From assembly GCA_002077045.2 (NCBI GenBank), contig KZ111175.1, positions 174,477 through 238,476 on the forward strand: DNA of 64,000 bases, in the 5' to 3' direction. Below, piece after piece: positions 45,201-56,937 of the stretch. This DNA comes from Rachicladosporium sp. CCFEE 5018. Its lineage: Eukaryota > Ascomycota > Dothideomycetes > Cladosporiales > Cladosporiaceae. Numbering within the stretch: the stretch's first letter is position 1; the number at the start of each line of letters is the position of its first letter. Below the pieces are notes generated by a model that saw nothing but the letters and a program-made list of their open reading frames with translations, did not search any database and was not told the origin of the DNA. The translations under genes were made by a program, and so were the position numbers.

Positions 45201-47614
45201 CCTCGACATCTTACACCATGAGTACCGAGCAATCCCGTGCTGGAGCACCCAGTCCATCTGTCAGTACTCGCAGTACCAAGTCGAAAGCGATCGATGACTA
45301 TATCAACAGTGTTGAGCAGGCTCGAGTTACTAAGCGTCTGGAGCGCGGAGACAGTCGTCCGCGAGGGGAGAGCCGTAGACGAGGTGAGAGTCGCACTCGG
45401 AACGATAGTCGGCCAGGCGGCATCAAAACAAGAGACACGTCTGAAGCCCGTGGTAAGCCGGGCGTGCGATACATCAGGGCGGCGAAGTCATCTCCATCAT
45501 CGCCTATCCCTATGTCACCGAGTGAGATCGCTCAAGCTACTAGCAAGGAGGCCGGCATGCGCGAAGCTGAAGGCTTTTATCAGACATTGTCCCCAGTGCT
45601 TGTGGTACCGGAGACTCGACCTGTGGCGAAGCATACGAGACATGTATCGGACGACCTTCCGCCAAGAGTCTCGAGTCGCCCACGTCAACGCGAGGAGGTG
45701 GCGCGCCATGTCAGACACATATCTCAGGACTCACACATCCCGGCGCGAGTCTCGAGTCGACCTAGGATCCGCGACGAGTTGACAAGTCGTGAGCAGGATG
45801 CTGAGCTTGTGCGAGAAGACAGCGCACGCGGTCGCAAGGACAACCGCACACCTGGCTTACCAACTCGGTCGCCTTCACTACCACTGCCAGCATCTCCGGA
45901 CAGGGAGATTGATGGCGATCCGGAAGAGACCCAGAGTGATGGTAGACGCATGCGTATTCGTGGCCAGAGCTCATCTCGCGCGGGGACAGGTGATCTTCAA
46001 GCTCGAAGGGCTGCAAGTCGCAGTCGTGTGCGCGAGAGATCTAGAAGTCGCCAGCCTAAAGCAAAACCCGAAGCCGTGACAGCCCCGATGCCAGACATAC
46101 CAGAGCAAGGTCAAGCCGTACAACAGACAGATACAGACTCTGTAGGCTCTCTGCGAGCTCGTGGCAGAGCGGCGATGCTCTCACGAAAGGAGCTTGCCGC
46201 GAAGGAATTGGAAGAACGCCGTCTATCCTTGGCTAGGCGACCATCAGCTCCAGCCATTCCTCTGCCTGGCGAGCTTGCGCCGCCCCGACCCAGCATGAGC
46301 CCTCGCTCGTTCACCGAGTTAGGGGACAACCCGCGCTCACGCATGCCACCGATGTCACGGAGCCAGACCGCAGATCCCGACATGTCAATGAAGTATAACC
46401 AAGTCCCGATCACGGGCATGTCAACGCCATCGGCTCCCATCGGATTACCTGCTACGCCCAGAGCGATGCGTCATCCTCGTTTCATGAGCGCTGACCCTAA
46501 TGATCGCGATGCTCCACCAGTTCCGATGATCCCCGATGGTCTAAGCTCTTTATCTGGATCTAGTCTAAGCCAGGTCACCGGATCGAATGTCAGCCACTAC
46601 AACACTTCTGATCCCAGCCACATCTCCTCGTCCTTGGTGTCTAATGTGTATGCCAAGGACGACGGCGTTGGTCCTCTGCTACCCTCGACCGTGTTCGGGC
46701 TAAGAGGGCCCCAAGGCCCGCTTCGTGCAGCTTCAGCACCGATTGAGAAGAGCATCACACCGCCAGTGCACTTCGCGTACAAAGGGGGACTGTCCAGCAC
46801 AGCGAGGCGATTATCGGCTAGCCGCCAACAGATGCGACCTATCTCCCCGCCGGCGACACAACTCCCTGAGATGACGCATCAAGGTATCGCTAGTATTGAT
46901 ATGGCGTTGCGCGGAGACGCAGACGATGATCACCACATCGTCATCATTAAGGACGCATCGGACACAGGCCCAATCATGCTGCCCGAGCTCCAGCATCTGG
47001 TGACGCCACCACCGCCTCCACCTCCACCATCGCTGTATCAGCATATCCAGAAAGCCAACTCAGAGATGATGCACATCGGCATCGAGGGAAACGAGTCGTA
47101 CACCACGTCTGCATCCGACCTCTCGCAAAACCCGTTGGCTTTTCCGTATTCTATGGATCGAGCATCGACCACCTCACCATCTGCACATCGCCGAGATCGA
47201 GGCAGCATTAGCGACACCTTCAGCTCACGGATGCGCGGTGTCGCTGATCGCATGCGCTCGAATTCTCGTTCACGCACGAAGTCACCACAGACGCTCGAAG
47301 CGCAGAATTTCAGAACACCGTACGAGACCGTACTGCCTCCGATACCGTCCCCGCATCAGCGTCGTGCGAGCGTTAACGCCAACCGTGCTAAGAGTCCGTA
47401 TGAGCAAGCAATGGCAGATCAGCAGTTGATGCCGCCGCCACCTCCGCCTGCCCCGGCACGGCCACCCACTGGCTCAGACGCAAGACTCAATGAGACATCG
47501 TTACCACCACAAAGCACCGGGAGCAGAGGCGGGTATCGGCACTCGAAAGAAGTTCGAGCCAATATGCCACCAGAGCAGCTTCAGCAGGGTGCAGTGCAGG
47601 GAGGCTTTCTGTGA
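42282..47614 (+). CDS. Large WD40-repeat protein, copy C (2 exons)
   Basis: Exons 42282..42690 and 42744..47614; one 53-nt intron (GTAGGC...CTGAC...CAG), phase 1, at the same place as intron 1 of copy B; 1759 aa. WD40-type blades at about residues 40-330 (NVILVLHHDTLVIERRFELH, GGITLFEPATNEH, DLRVWSVPKTP), a helical region at about 520-720 (LLEKGDVHPAVAILIGLGEF), then disordered Ser/Arg/Pro-rich sequence with TPPPPPPPPSLYQHIQ, ending QGGFL. Introns 2 and 3 of copy B are cleanly absent (reading IGYLNGS and FDGETRAWDV without interruption). In stretches I aligned by eye, the protein is only about three-quarters identical to copy B, while the N-terminal blades and helical part are kept best. Both copies are open over their full length, so both are probably functional. 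Confidence 0.85.
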
Positions 47615-48671
47615 GAAGTAGACTCGGACAAGCATACGCAGAGACACTTCATGACCGCCTACGACAACAAACAACACATACCATACAGCATTGCATATCA
47701 CGATACCCCTTCCTCACGCCGTGACCAGCACGGAGAACGTTCTGCTGCATCACTTAGCGTTAGCAATTGCATATAGCGCCGGAGGCCTTCCTTGTATATA
47801 GTCATTGCTTCAGCGCTACTACACCCTACTATCAAGTTCCCTTCCACTGCTTTCCTGTAGCATTATGGAGGATGGAAAGGCCGGGGAGGCATAAGAGCAA
47901 GGACTCAGACGGACAGCGAGGCCTCGCGGCAAGATTGTACAGGTCACCACACCACGAGTGTCAGGTAGAGTAAGTCCTTTCGGTATGGTCGTATAGCATC
48001 ACACTTCTCTATGAGAGACATGTTTGCAGTACCGAAGTATCGTTCAACATGATGCCACCATTGTCGGGCAGAAGTGTTCCACTGATCTTGCGAGCGTGAC
48101 TCTGAGATCCAATGCGCATCCTGTTCCTGCATCGTGCATCCACAAGCACACGTCGTACGACTGTGATCGGAGCCGTTGTGGCCAGCCCCGATGAGCTGTT
48201 CCTGCAGTCTCGTATTCCATGTGCTGCAATGCAATGTCATGCCGGTAGCGTGGTCCCGACGCCCGGTCATGCATGTTTGAAGCGTTGTGTAGCCATTGAC
48301 GCCACGTTGTCGGGATTGACTTCGTCGCTGGATATGGGAGGGGTATGGAGTGAACAAGAGGCACAAGATAACATGTGATGATAGATATGCGAGTGAGGAG
48401 GAAGTGTGATGAAGGGTGAGTGGACATTGGAAATGTCGCATGATGAGTGAACATTCGAGATGTCTCATGATGGGAGTGTTGTTGTGATGATGGCGATTAC
48501 ACCGAAGTAAACAGAGTTGGGAATGCCCAATTTGTGAGGCGGTGGAAGTGAGGACACGACAGTGATGAGTATTTCTCAGATGATAATCTTTTCTCACTGT
48601 CATTACATACATACAATTACACTACCCCATTTTGATGTCCACCCTTTCGCTTCCGTGTCGTTCATAAGTCC
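47615..48671. other. Convergent spacer WD40 / dehydrin (copy C)
   Basis: About 1.06 kb between two 3' ends; partly alignable with copy B, increasingly so towards the dehydrin gene. No gene seen. Confidence 0.45.
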
Positions 48672-50570
48672 CTAATTACGGCGCTGAGACTCGAAATGAG
48701 CCAACGCATCTTTGTAACCATGATCGTAAGCGTTCTGGTGAGCAGCGCTGTAGCCGTAGTCCTTCTTGCCCTGGCTGGAAGAATGACCAGTACCGCTGCC
48801 AAGACCCATACCCGAAGTGCCATGGGTAATATCGTCAACACCTGAGCGGCCGGAAGAGCCGTACTGCTGGTCGCGGAGCTTGCTCTGGTCAGAGTCGACG
48901 CGCGGGTCAACCTTGTTCAGCATGTCTGACTTGTGAGGGCCAGCGGTGGTGTTTCCGCTGCGCGAAGAGTCGTTGTAGTTATTGTTGCCGCTGCTGCCAA
49001 GACCGTGGCCGGAGCGCTCGGAGCCGCTGACGTGGGGGTCGAGCTGGTTGCCGGCGAAGGTGTTGTGCGGGCCGGAGGTGTTGTAGGGAGCAGTGCTGCT
49101 GCCGTTGTGGCTGGAGGATGTCCCATAGGGCTCGTTGCGGCTGAAGTTGGAGTCCTGGCCGTGGGTACCGCTGTGCTTGTCGTGGGCACGCTCGGCACCG
49201 TAAGCACCTGCACCGACACCAGCGCCACCGATGGCGGCGTCACGACCGTAGTGGTGACCATCCTTCTGCTCCTTTTGGAGTTTGGATTGGTCGGAGTCGA
49301 CGCGAGGGTCGAGCTTGTTCAGTAGGTTTGACTTGTGCGGGCCGGCAGTAGTCTCCTTCTCAGTAGAAGAGCTGTGAGGCTGCGAGCTATGTGTGGAGCT
49401 ATGCGGCTGCGAGCTGTGGGTAGAGCTGTGTGGCTGCGATGATGAGTAACCATCGTTGTTGCGGCTCCCAAGCCCGTGGTCCTTATTATGTGAGCTTGCA
49501 TGCTCGGCACCGTATGCACCAGCTCCGACGCCTGCGCCTCCGAGGGCGGCATCACGACCGTAATGATGCTCGTTATCACGGAGCTTAGATTGGTCGGAGT
49601 CGACACGCGGGTCGGCCTTGTTCAGGGCGTTCGAGTCGTGTGGGCCGGCAGTAGTCTGCTGGTGGCTTGATTGGTAACCGGTGCTGCCGTAGCCGCTGTT
49701 GCCGCCGTATGCGTTAGTGTCGGTAGATCCAACACGCTCGCCACCGGCAGTGGGGATGGCGCTTGGATTCTCAGCGTGCGAGCCGGGAACGAGACCCTGA
49801 ACGCCGCTGCTGTGGCCGCGCTGGCCTTGTTGACCGTACTGGTCGGAGCCATGGTTGGTGCTCGAAAGCCCAGGGTGACCTGCGCCAACCTTGGAGTTGT
49901 CGGAATCGACGCGGGGATCGAGCTTGTTCAGCATGTTCGAGTTGTGAGGACCAGCAGTAGTCTGGCCAGTGCTCGACGAGTTGTTGCCGTATCCTGAGGC
50001 GGACGAGGTGTTGCCGTAGCCATCGCGTCCTGACGTGGACGAATTGTTGCCGTAACCGTCACGGTTGACGTGGTCGTCGCGACCGAGGCCCTGCGAGGTG
50101 CCGTACCCGGCCTGTGCTGGCTGTCCGTAGCCTGACTGGGTGTTGTGGGACCCTAGGCCCGTGCCGCCAGAGTGAGAGCCACCAAGGCCGCTCTCGTTGG
50201 TGCGGGAGCCAAGTCCACCTGCAGTGTTGGAGTGCGATCCAAGACCAGAGGTACCTGAGTGGTTGCCACCGAGAGCAGACTCATGCGAGCCAAGTCCAGT
50301 GGTGTTGTTGTTGTTGGAGTGAGATCCAAGCCCGGAGCTACCTTGCTGGTAGGTCGGGTCTTTGGTGTTGTGGCTGCCGCTGTGGCCTGCAAGATGAGAA
50401 CCCTGCCCGGTGGAGCTTGGGAACGATCCAGGGATTGACGATGAGTTGTTTTGGTGCGATGATACCGGGTTGCGGATGCTGCTCTCATTTCCGTACTCGC
50501 TGCCCGTAGTGGGGGTGGTGTTGGTGTCGTGCTTGCCGCCGAGCGACGAGATCTTGTCCATGATACCCAT
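48672..50570 (-). CDS. DPR-motif dehydrin-like stress protein, copy C
   Basis: Single exon, 632 aa, ATG at 50570 (MGIMDKISSLGGKHDTNTTP). Same architecture as the other copy: N-terminal GLGSH repeats, four TTAGPHxSNxLNKxDPRVDS units, two HHYGRDAA/Gly-rich blocks, and the terminal YKDALAHFESQRRN. It is 7 residues longer: one extra Gln-Pro-His-Ser-Ser unit in the SSQPHSSTH tract, and one extra Asn in each of two Asn runs, as expected of slippage in tandem codons. It lacks Cys and hydrophobic segments. The family (fungal dehydrin-like Dpr/AbDhn proteins) protects cells during osmotic and oxidative stress; two expressed copies would raise dosage. Confidence 0.78.
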   Translation of the reverse strand: MGIMDKISSLGGKHDTNTTPTTGSEYGNESSIRNPVSSHQNNSSSIPGSFPSSTGQGSHLAGHSGSHNTKDPTYQQGSSGLGSHSNNNNTTGLGSHESALGGNHSGTSGLGSHSNTAGGLGSRTNESGLGGSHSGGTGLGSHNTQSGYGQPAQAGYGTSQGLGRDDHVNRDGYGNNSSTSGRDGYGNTSSASGYGNNSSSTGQTTAGPHNSNMLNKLDPRVDSDNSKVGAGHPGLSSTNHGSDQYGQQGQRGHSSGVQGLVPGSHAENPSAIPTAGGERVGSTDTNAYGGNSGYGSTGYQSSHQQTTAGPHDSNALNKADPRVDSDQSKLRDNEHHYGRDAALGGAGVGAGAYGAEHASSHNKDHGLGSRNNDGYSSSQPHSSTHSSQPHSSTHSSQPHSSSTEKETTAGPHKSNLLNKLDPRVDSDQSKLQKEQKDGHHYGRDAAIGGAGVGAGAYGAERAHDKHSGTHGQDSNFSRNEPYGTSSSHNGSSTAPYNTSGPHNTFAGNQLDPHVSGSERSGHGLGSSGNNNYNDSSRSGNTTAGPHKSDMLNKVDPRVDSDQSKLRDQQYGSSGRSGVDDITHGTSGMGLGSGTGHSSSQGKKDYGYSAAHQNAYDHGYKDALAHFESQRRN

Positions 50571-50661
50571 GTTTGCTGATGTTATTTGGTGATGAAGAGG
50601 TAGGTAAGATGTGTGGTTTGTAATGTAGTGAAGACTGCACTCACAATGCCGTGAATGAGGA

Positions 50662-50704
50662 CTATATAATCTTACCTTGGTCTGGCTGATTCTACCGTAC
50701 GTCA
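50662..50704 (-). promoter_or_regulatory. TATA box and CRE-like site of the dehydrin gene (copy C)
   Basis: On the minus strand, TGACGTAC (50704-50697) and ATTATATAG (50670-50662) lie at the same distances from the ATG as in copy B. Conservation of both within an otherwise slightly changed leader supports function. Confidence 0.55.
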
Positions 50705-52229
50705 CAATCGTTTGTCTCATCCTTGACGGAGATCAGGGCATGGCCGGTTTGCAGACGCCACATCCAGCACGCTGTCTCTGCTGCCATGGCTACGAAACAA
50801 ACGTGATGCTGTTAGCGCCATATTGCCTTGTTGGAGTTGGAAGAGCAGCTGATCCAAGTGGATCAACCGTGCGCAGTGCCTAGATTTTCGGCTACCAAGG
50901 CCGAGTTGGCAGATGTGAACTTTAAACGTTTCGTCGTGCCGCGTCATGGCAATGGTCGCAAACAGGTCTTGCTGCCGATGATCGATGATGCTGTTCATAG
51001 AATTAGAAGACCATGTGGATTCTTGATGTCAGGAAGGTTTGGGACATCGGAGGAAATATCTGGTTCGTCATGCAGGGTGACATCTGCCTTTGCGGGGAGT
51101 ATTCGGACTGAAGCCAGTATTGGTGTTAAACTGGCCAGACACCGATTCGTTCAAGGCATTATTATGTCCTGATTCATGTCTACCCACTGTCAGCCAGGAT
51201 CAACACGTTCGTCAACTTTGACTTCATCGCATGCTAGGGGCCTAAAATCATCTCAAGTCTCCCTCGCGCTTCTAGATACTGCGTCCAAGCAACACTAATT
51301 TCGATGTCACCAGGTTCATCGATGGTATACCGATAAGAGCCCGACCCTCGGCAGCCATGATGATGAGCACGCTTCCATTCGTTGTCGCTCAGTAGGATGT
51401 CAAGATGAGGAGGCTTTGCCGCTGAGTCGCCGACAATGCATGTTCAAGAGGCGATGTTCAACCGAGACAGCTTTCGAGAGCTTCATGGCAGAGCAGGAAC
51501 ATCGTCTCCACTACACCGAGTCAAGATGCACGTTCGACGAAGGCGCAATACGTCGACTCATCGTCGGCAACGAGACCTGGGTTTTGCATTGGGCACGTTC
51601 AAATCGGCAGTGAACATGGAAATAGGAAAGTGACCTTCCGAAGGCTATCGCCACACGATGTATGGGAAACACCAAAGCCATCGTGCGTTCCTTCGTCGTT
51701 CTCACCCTCACTCTCTCAAACCTCGGACTCTGCTCCTCCAATCCATCGTAATCAACCCCACCACCCATCTCAGACCCCTCTCGTTCCCAACACCCCACCA
51801 TATATCGCCGCAACCACACCCATCCCCGTGCATTCCACGCCCATACCAACCGTTCGCTGATTGGCTAATACACATCGAAAGCACAGGCCAATCATCGAAC
51901 CGCAAACATCCACTCCCCTCCATCTGCTGCTCATATTCACCTATTTCTAATCGCATGCGTAAGTGTTGATAAGCATAATGGTCTGCGAACGGTACGGTTG
52001 GGGCGTGTGATCGTCGCTGGCTCCGGTGTGTGGGTGAGACGAGTGGAGGGACTTGTCAGGATGGAGGGCCCGATATGAGTAGTAGTTCCCTCATATCTTG
52101 CGATTCATAACGCATTCACAATTCCTCTACCTCGCTTTCTGAACATTACCGCCATTGTCACGTGAACGACCTGAATTCCTCGCCCGTCAACCCTGCCATC
52201 CGACCAAGACAACCACCCGTACCGAAGCC
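50705..52229. other. Upstream region of dehydrin and small membrane-protein genes (copy C)
   Basis: Counterpart of 21368-22879. It contains plus-strand ORFs 50828-51172 (truncated relative to copy B) and 51416-51613 (same length as copy B, several changes). These could be exons of a weakly constrained gene or chance ORFs. Nothing else is supportable. Confidence 0.35.
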
Positions 52230-52538
52230 ATGTCTCTCTTCGAGAACCTCGCGAATCTGTCAATCGTCGCCCCAAAGTCTACCAAGCCTAATGCGCGGCC
52301 TGGTCTCTCTCGTTCTGGCTCGTCAGGCTGGTACGACACCACCGATGCCCCAACCCTCGAAGACTTTGCCTCGCAGGCGCAGACCTGGGCCAAGCGCATC
52401 GAGCGCTACCAGCAACGATGCGCGACAAACGTCGTCATGGCTCTGATCGGACCAACGCCAGTCACACTGCTGGTGTTCAATCCGCTGTCGTTACTCCTGT
52501 GGCTGGTAGTGGTGCTACTCCTTTGGTGGCTGAGATGA
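52230..52538 (+). CDS. Small tail-anchored-like membrane protein, copy C
   Basis: Single exon, 102 aa, MSLFENLANLSIVAPKSTKP..., with a coil-like stretch and a hydrophobic C-terminus ending VVVLLLWWLR. Two conservative changes relative to copy B. The stop is 44 bp from the convergent XAP5 stop, the same spacing as in the other arm. Family not recognised; membrane anchoring is inferred from the hydrophobic tail. Confidence 0.7.
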   Translation: MSLFENLANLSIVAPKSTKPNARPGLSRSGSSGWYDTTDAPTLEDFASQAQTWAKRIERYQQRCATNVVMALIGPTPVTLLVFNPLSLLLWLVVVLLLWWLR

Positions 52539-52582
52539 AGACAAAAAGTCCGAACTTGGTGCACAAGTCCAATTAAGCAACA

Positions 52583-53826
52583 TCATCGATTCGCAGAGAA
52601 GAAGAATGCATTGCCCTCCTGGTCTTTCCGCCCGCCTTTGCTGTAGTCGCGGGAGGCATCATACTCTTCCCATACGCTCATGGGGTAGATGTGCTTGTTC
52701 TTCTCGTACCAGCGGCGATCCATGACTTTTGTCAACGCGGGATCGTCGGAGAAGCCTTCGAGGTCAGCGTCCGGGGTGGCAGGGACTGCGTGGAGCTCGT
52801 CTGCTGTGGTCAGGCCTGCGGGTAGAAAGGTCGAATGGGCGCGAGATAGATCACGGGCAGGCGTGCTTGTTGTTACATCGGCGGAGTACGGGAATAGTGG
52901 GCCATGATAGCCGACTGCTGCGTTGACGATGAAGTGGTGGAAGTCGAGGTGCTGGTAAATATGTCAGCGAAGGAAGGACATGAATGACATCAATCAACAC
53001 TCACGTGCGGCACGATCATCTCCCCTCTTACAATCATCAAATCGTCCACCGATATCCTAGCCCACTCCCTCCGTCTCCCTCCCGCTCCTCCGGGACCCTG
53101 CCCTGTTTCCGCAAGCTCAGCTCCGAGCTTTCTCGCCTGCTCCAGGAATAGCCAGATGAAGTCCCCTTTCTTCAGCCTGAGCTGACCACCGGGTATATCC
53201 TTGCCCTCGTAGAACACGAATGGCAGTATGAACTCGGTTGCCTTGACGGCTTCTTGTAATTGGATGTACTCTTTCCGGAGGGTGTCCTTGAGTGCTGCTT
53301 CTTTGGCTATAGAGGCCTTGGTTTGAGCTTTGGCGACGAAGGGAGCGGATGCGTTGGCTTTCAGGCGTTTCTTGAGAATCGTGGGGTCTAATTCGGAGCC
53401 TGATGTAGTGGCAGAAGGTGCGTCCAAACCGGCCTTGCCAGGCTTTATGTTGCCCATGACCGTCTCTCCCTTCGTGTGACCACCTTCATATCCTTCCTCA
53501 TCATCCCCAAACGACAGCACAGCCTTCTTCACCCCCTTCCCCCGTTTCTTGAAAGTCGGTTTTGGCGTCCCCTCACTGTACTTGTGCGGTCAGCATCCAG
53601 CCTACCCGTAGAGCACCCCTATGCATCCTTACCGCCCTTCCGGCGTCGTCGCACCACTAGCACCACTTCCATCTTGTGACTGCTCGAGCGCTTCGGCGCG
53701 CCGCTTGCGGAAGTCTGAGAGGTGCACTAGCCCGACTGTCTGCTCTTTCAGGGTATCTTCGACGGCGTGGGCTTGCGCTGTAAAGCGAGCGTTGTGGATC
53801 GATGGGGAGGGATCAGAGTCGGCCAT
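52583..53826 (-). CDS. XAP5/FAM50 family nuclear protein, copy C
   Basis: Exons 53826..53633, 53575..53005 and 52951..52583; introns of 57 and 53 nt; exon lengths identical to copy B; 377 aa. Contains LSDFRKRRAE, KKAVLSFGDDEE, FVFYEGKDIPGGQLRLKKGD, RISVDDLMIVRGEMIVPH and the terminal RRWYEKNKHIYPMSVWEEYD. The second intron has a good donor (GTGAGT) and the acceptor TTACCAG, which confirms the splice site chosen in copy B. Few substitutions, mostly in the low-complexity N-terminal third. The role is as for the family: nuclear, transcription- or splicing-related. Confidence 0.9.
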
Positions 53827-54021
53827 AACGACGGTATGCCTACCGCCGCAGCATGCTAGGGACCATGGACAGTTTTCATTCAATGTCTGTCAACTCGAAG
53901 GCCAGACCCTAACCCTACGTCACTTTCACTTCACTTCGCTGTCTGACACGTGATCAAAGACAAGCTGCACATCATTTCGAGATCTGGCTTTGATCAACGC
54001 GGAACCGAACGAGTCAACAAA
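53827..54021. promoter_or_regulatory. Compact bidirectional promoter with telobox-like motif (copy C)
   Basis: 195 bp between the XAP5 and TTC1-like start codons; CCCTAACCCTA at 53907-53917 is the inverted counterpart of the motif in copy B. The sequence is near-identical to copy B up to about 53955 and then changes abruptly as the TTC1-like leader begins. Confidence 0.55.
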
Positions 54022-55023
54022 ATGATCGAACGAGTAACCGAGCTCGACTCGGACGACGACGCTGCATCGTTCAAATCGATCGAAAACTCGGAAGATGAAG
54101 CCTATCACTCCCCAGACGAGGAATCATCTGGAATCGCATCCCAGCCAACGCAACCACAGCCGAAACGAGAACGTCCTCCACGACTAGGCAAAGATGCCGA
54201 ACCAGCAACCTCTCCGACCTCTGTCGAGCAATCTCAATCAGCAATACCACCACCTCCCGAACGTTTCCCCAAAGACGAAGAAGATGCCCTTCTCGCCCAA
54301 TCCAACGATCTGAAAGTTAAAGCCAACGCAATATTCGCCACTGGATCTTACGAGAATGCACTACAGCAGTACGACCAAGCTCTAGCATTATGTCCGAATT
54401 ACTTAGACTACCCTCTCGCGATCCTGAGGTCAAACATCGCGGCCTGTAACCTTAGAATCAAGGATTGGGATGCGGCTGTCAAAGCCGCGAGTAAGGGACT
54501 AGATTGTCTGGAGAACCTGGAGCCGTTGCCGAAACCACCCGTGAAGCCGAAGACAGGCGACGACAAGACTGCGCCATTGCCAGAGGTGACAGAAGTGGAG
54601 GAGGTTACGCCTGCGTTAGAGGCTAGACTCGCAGCTCTCACCCTCTCCGGCCAGACCCTAGACGCCGTAAAGAAACTCCAAACCAAGCTCCTCCTCCGCC
54701 GCTCCACAGCCTCAACCCAACTCGCAACCTGGTCGTCCCTGCAATCCGCCTCCGAAGACCTCTCCCTGCTCCTCTCCCCCTCTCTCCGGCCCTCGCTCTC
54801 CCCAACCGATGACCGCTCCGTCGTGACCAAGCTGCGAGAGCTAGGCCCAAGGCTGGATGATGCGAAGACGAGAGAGATGGCTGAGATGATGGGGAAGTTG
54901 AAGGGGTTGGGGAATAGTTTGCTCAAGCCATTTGGGCTTAGTACGAGTAATTTCCAGTTCGTTAAGGGGGAGGGTGGGGGGTATAGTATGAATTTCGAGC
55001 AGAATCCGAAGAAGGAGGAGTGA
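54022..55023 (+). CDS. TTC1-like tetratricopeptide-repeat protein, copy C
   Basis: Single exon, 333 aa from ATG 54022 (MIERVTELDSDDDAASFKSI). The frame is open further upstream but has no ATG, which supports this start. TPR helices LKVKANAIFATGSYENALQQ and YDQALALCPNYLDYPLAILR, then a TTC1-type C-terminus (KLKGLGNSLLKPFGLSTSNF and YSMNFEQNPKKEE). The sequence differs from copy B throughout the first 110 and in several later residues, but a central stretch (about 54360-54480) and the last 50 bp are nearly identical, so the gene is a patchwork of diverged and homogenised segments. Confidence 0.85.
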   Translation: MIERVTELDSDDDAASFKSIENSEDEAYHSPDEESSGIASQPTQPQPKRERPPRLGKDAEPATSPTSVEQSQSAIPPPPERFPKDEEDALLAQSNDLKVKANAIFATGSYENALQQYDQALALCPNYLDYPLAILRSNIAACNLRIKDWDAAVKAASKGLDCLENLEPLPKPPVKPKTGDDKTAPLPEVTEVEEVTPALEARLAALTLSGQTLDAVKKLQTKLLLRRSTASTQLATWSSLQSASEDLSLLLSPSLRPSLSPTDDRSVVTKLRELGPRLDDAKTREMAEMMGKLKGLGNSLLKPFGLSTSNFQFVKGEGGGYSMNFEQNPKKEE

Positions 55024-55599
55024 ATGGAGATCTCAAGCAATTGGTGTGGTCCAAGAAGTCTTGTCTTTGCAGCTGAGGCAAAGCAGGTTACGGGTGTAGT
55101 TGGTACTTGTCCTATCAATCATTTATTGGGTGATGCATAGGCTGTGGCAACATCAGTGAGTACGTGAATGTCCGGTTTGCGCCAAGTCCACGCGCTGACG
55201 TCTGTCTCCAGGAGCACACAGGCAGCGTGGTATTCGTAGCTACATCTTCTTATTAGCGAGCGGGCTGTCACACCACTCGAAAGAGACTATAGGGGTGTGG
55301 GCTAATCGGCGCGGTAGTCATCTGTGGATGAGTCGGCGACCTCAGTAGCACGCACATTGACCATGGTAGCGAGTAACAATTGGCCTACACGCACATTTGG
55401 AGCTCAGCTTGTGCGATGAAGACCAGTGAGATGTGGAGCTGGATAGTCAATACGCCTTTGTGTATTGCAGCAGGGTATCGCGCTCATCATCTGACTATAG
55501 CAAAGCTAGCTGTCGTTGTATAGCGGCGTGTCGTCTCTCCGCGCTATTGCTCGCGCCTGATCATACCTCCAGCTGACGCCCCTCTCACTGGGTTGCAAT
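55024..55599. other. Convergent spacer TTC1-like / p23 (copy C)
   Basis: About 580 bp, near-identical to 17976-18558. No gene seen. Confidence 0.5.
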
Positions 55600-56479
55600 C
55601 TACTCTACCTCCTCGATCTTCGCCGTCCCCTTCGGCACCGCAGCCCCCGATGCACCAGCGCTAGCAGCAGCATCCTCACCCTTCCCGCCATCCTCCCCAC
55701 CAGCGAGGTCCGGCATCTCGTCGTCTCCATCCTCCTCGTTATCATCCTCATCGTCATCACCACCCATGTCACCCATGTCACCCATGTCCCCGCCGCCCAT
55801 GCCGCCGAGCTTGCTGAAGTCAATGCCGCCGAAGCCGCCGTCGCCTCCCATGCCGCCCATACCGCCCATGCCGCCTGGCATACCACCGGCGCCGCCTCCC
55901 ATGCCGCCCATGCGGGACATGTAGTCGTCGTCTTCGTTGACTTCGTTTTGCTCGTCCTCGTCGACCCACTGTGAACCTGTAAGTATACGCTGGCCCGACA
56001 GGTTGAGGAATTAGGATGATCCACCTTATCAAAGTCCGTCTTCAAGAAATGCACCTTCGCCTTATCCTTCAACAAACGCGGCCAGTACTCCTCCTCGAGG
56101 TCCTTCTTCTGCAGCACAAACTCCACCGCCCGCGCGGAATGGTGCGTCTTGCTCGCGCTGGGGTCGATCTCCTTGAAGAGCTGCAGCTCGACGTGGTAGT
56201 TTGCTTTCTTGCTCTGGCTGTAGCCGGTGAAGGTCAGGCTGTCGGCTTTGATATCGAGCTTGATGTCCGAGGGGGAGACGTCGGGCACCATGATGGCGAG
56301 GAAGATGTGGTTCTTTTCGGGCTCGGAGGTGGAGCTGCGTTGGGCCCATGTTACTGTTTGACTTATTAGTATATTGATATTGATATTGTTCGGGCAGGAG
56401 GGTGGAACCACATACCCTCTGGGGTGATGGTCGAGCTGCCCGCGAACTTGGCGTCGGTGGTATCCTTTGGTTGCTCCAT
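55600..56479 (-). CDS. SBA1: p23/Sba1 Hsp90 co-chaperone, copy C
   Basis: Exons 56479..56416, 56353..56025 and 55968..55600; introns of 62 and 56 nt; exon lengths identical to copy B; 253 aa. CS domain with WPRLLKDKAKVHFLKTDFDK joined by splicing to WVDEDEQNEV, then Gly-Gly-Met repeats and an acidic tail ending KIEEVE. The second intron again has a weak donor (GTGGAT) and the same pair of acceptors 8 nt apart. A few conservative substitutions distinguish it from copy B. Confidence 0.93.
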
Positions 56480-56937
56480 GATTGATGTGTTGTATGTGGT
56501 GTGCCGAGGGAGTGTTGGTGTAGTCGCGAGGCTGGAGGTATATGCAGCCCGTTTGTTAATTCGAACTGCTTCGAATGCAGTGGAAAATGCAGTCTTTCAG
56601 CCGCAATACTGCGAGGCGGTCAGTATCAGCTTTACAAGATGTGGGACCTTGTTGCTATAGGCAGAGCGCCTCATGCTTACCTATTTGCTTTGTGATTTAG
56701 CAGGATATGCTGCTTTAGTTGTGAAGTATAGCTCCAATTGAGGTCTGCCTTATGAAATTGCTCCCAGCAACCCCACGAAGCAAACAGACGTCACTGAGAC
56801 GAGCCTCGCCAAGACATTGCTTGAGATGTAGCTCAGCGTACGCAACCCAGGCATCGACATTGACACACATGAGATGATCCTACGGCAAGACCTGACAGCC
56901 GCCTGATAAGGCGAGACACCCTACCGCAACGACAACA
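56480..56937. promoter_or_regulatory. Divergent promoter region p23 / Vps24 (copy C)
   Basis: 458 bp, counterpart of 16639-17098, including the TTCGAACTGCTTCGAATGC patch at about 56560-56580. It must carry both promoters. No TATA box is obvious. Confidence 0.5.
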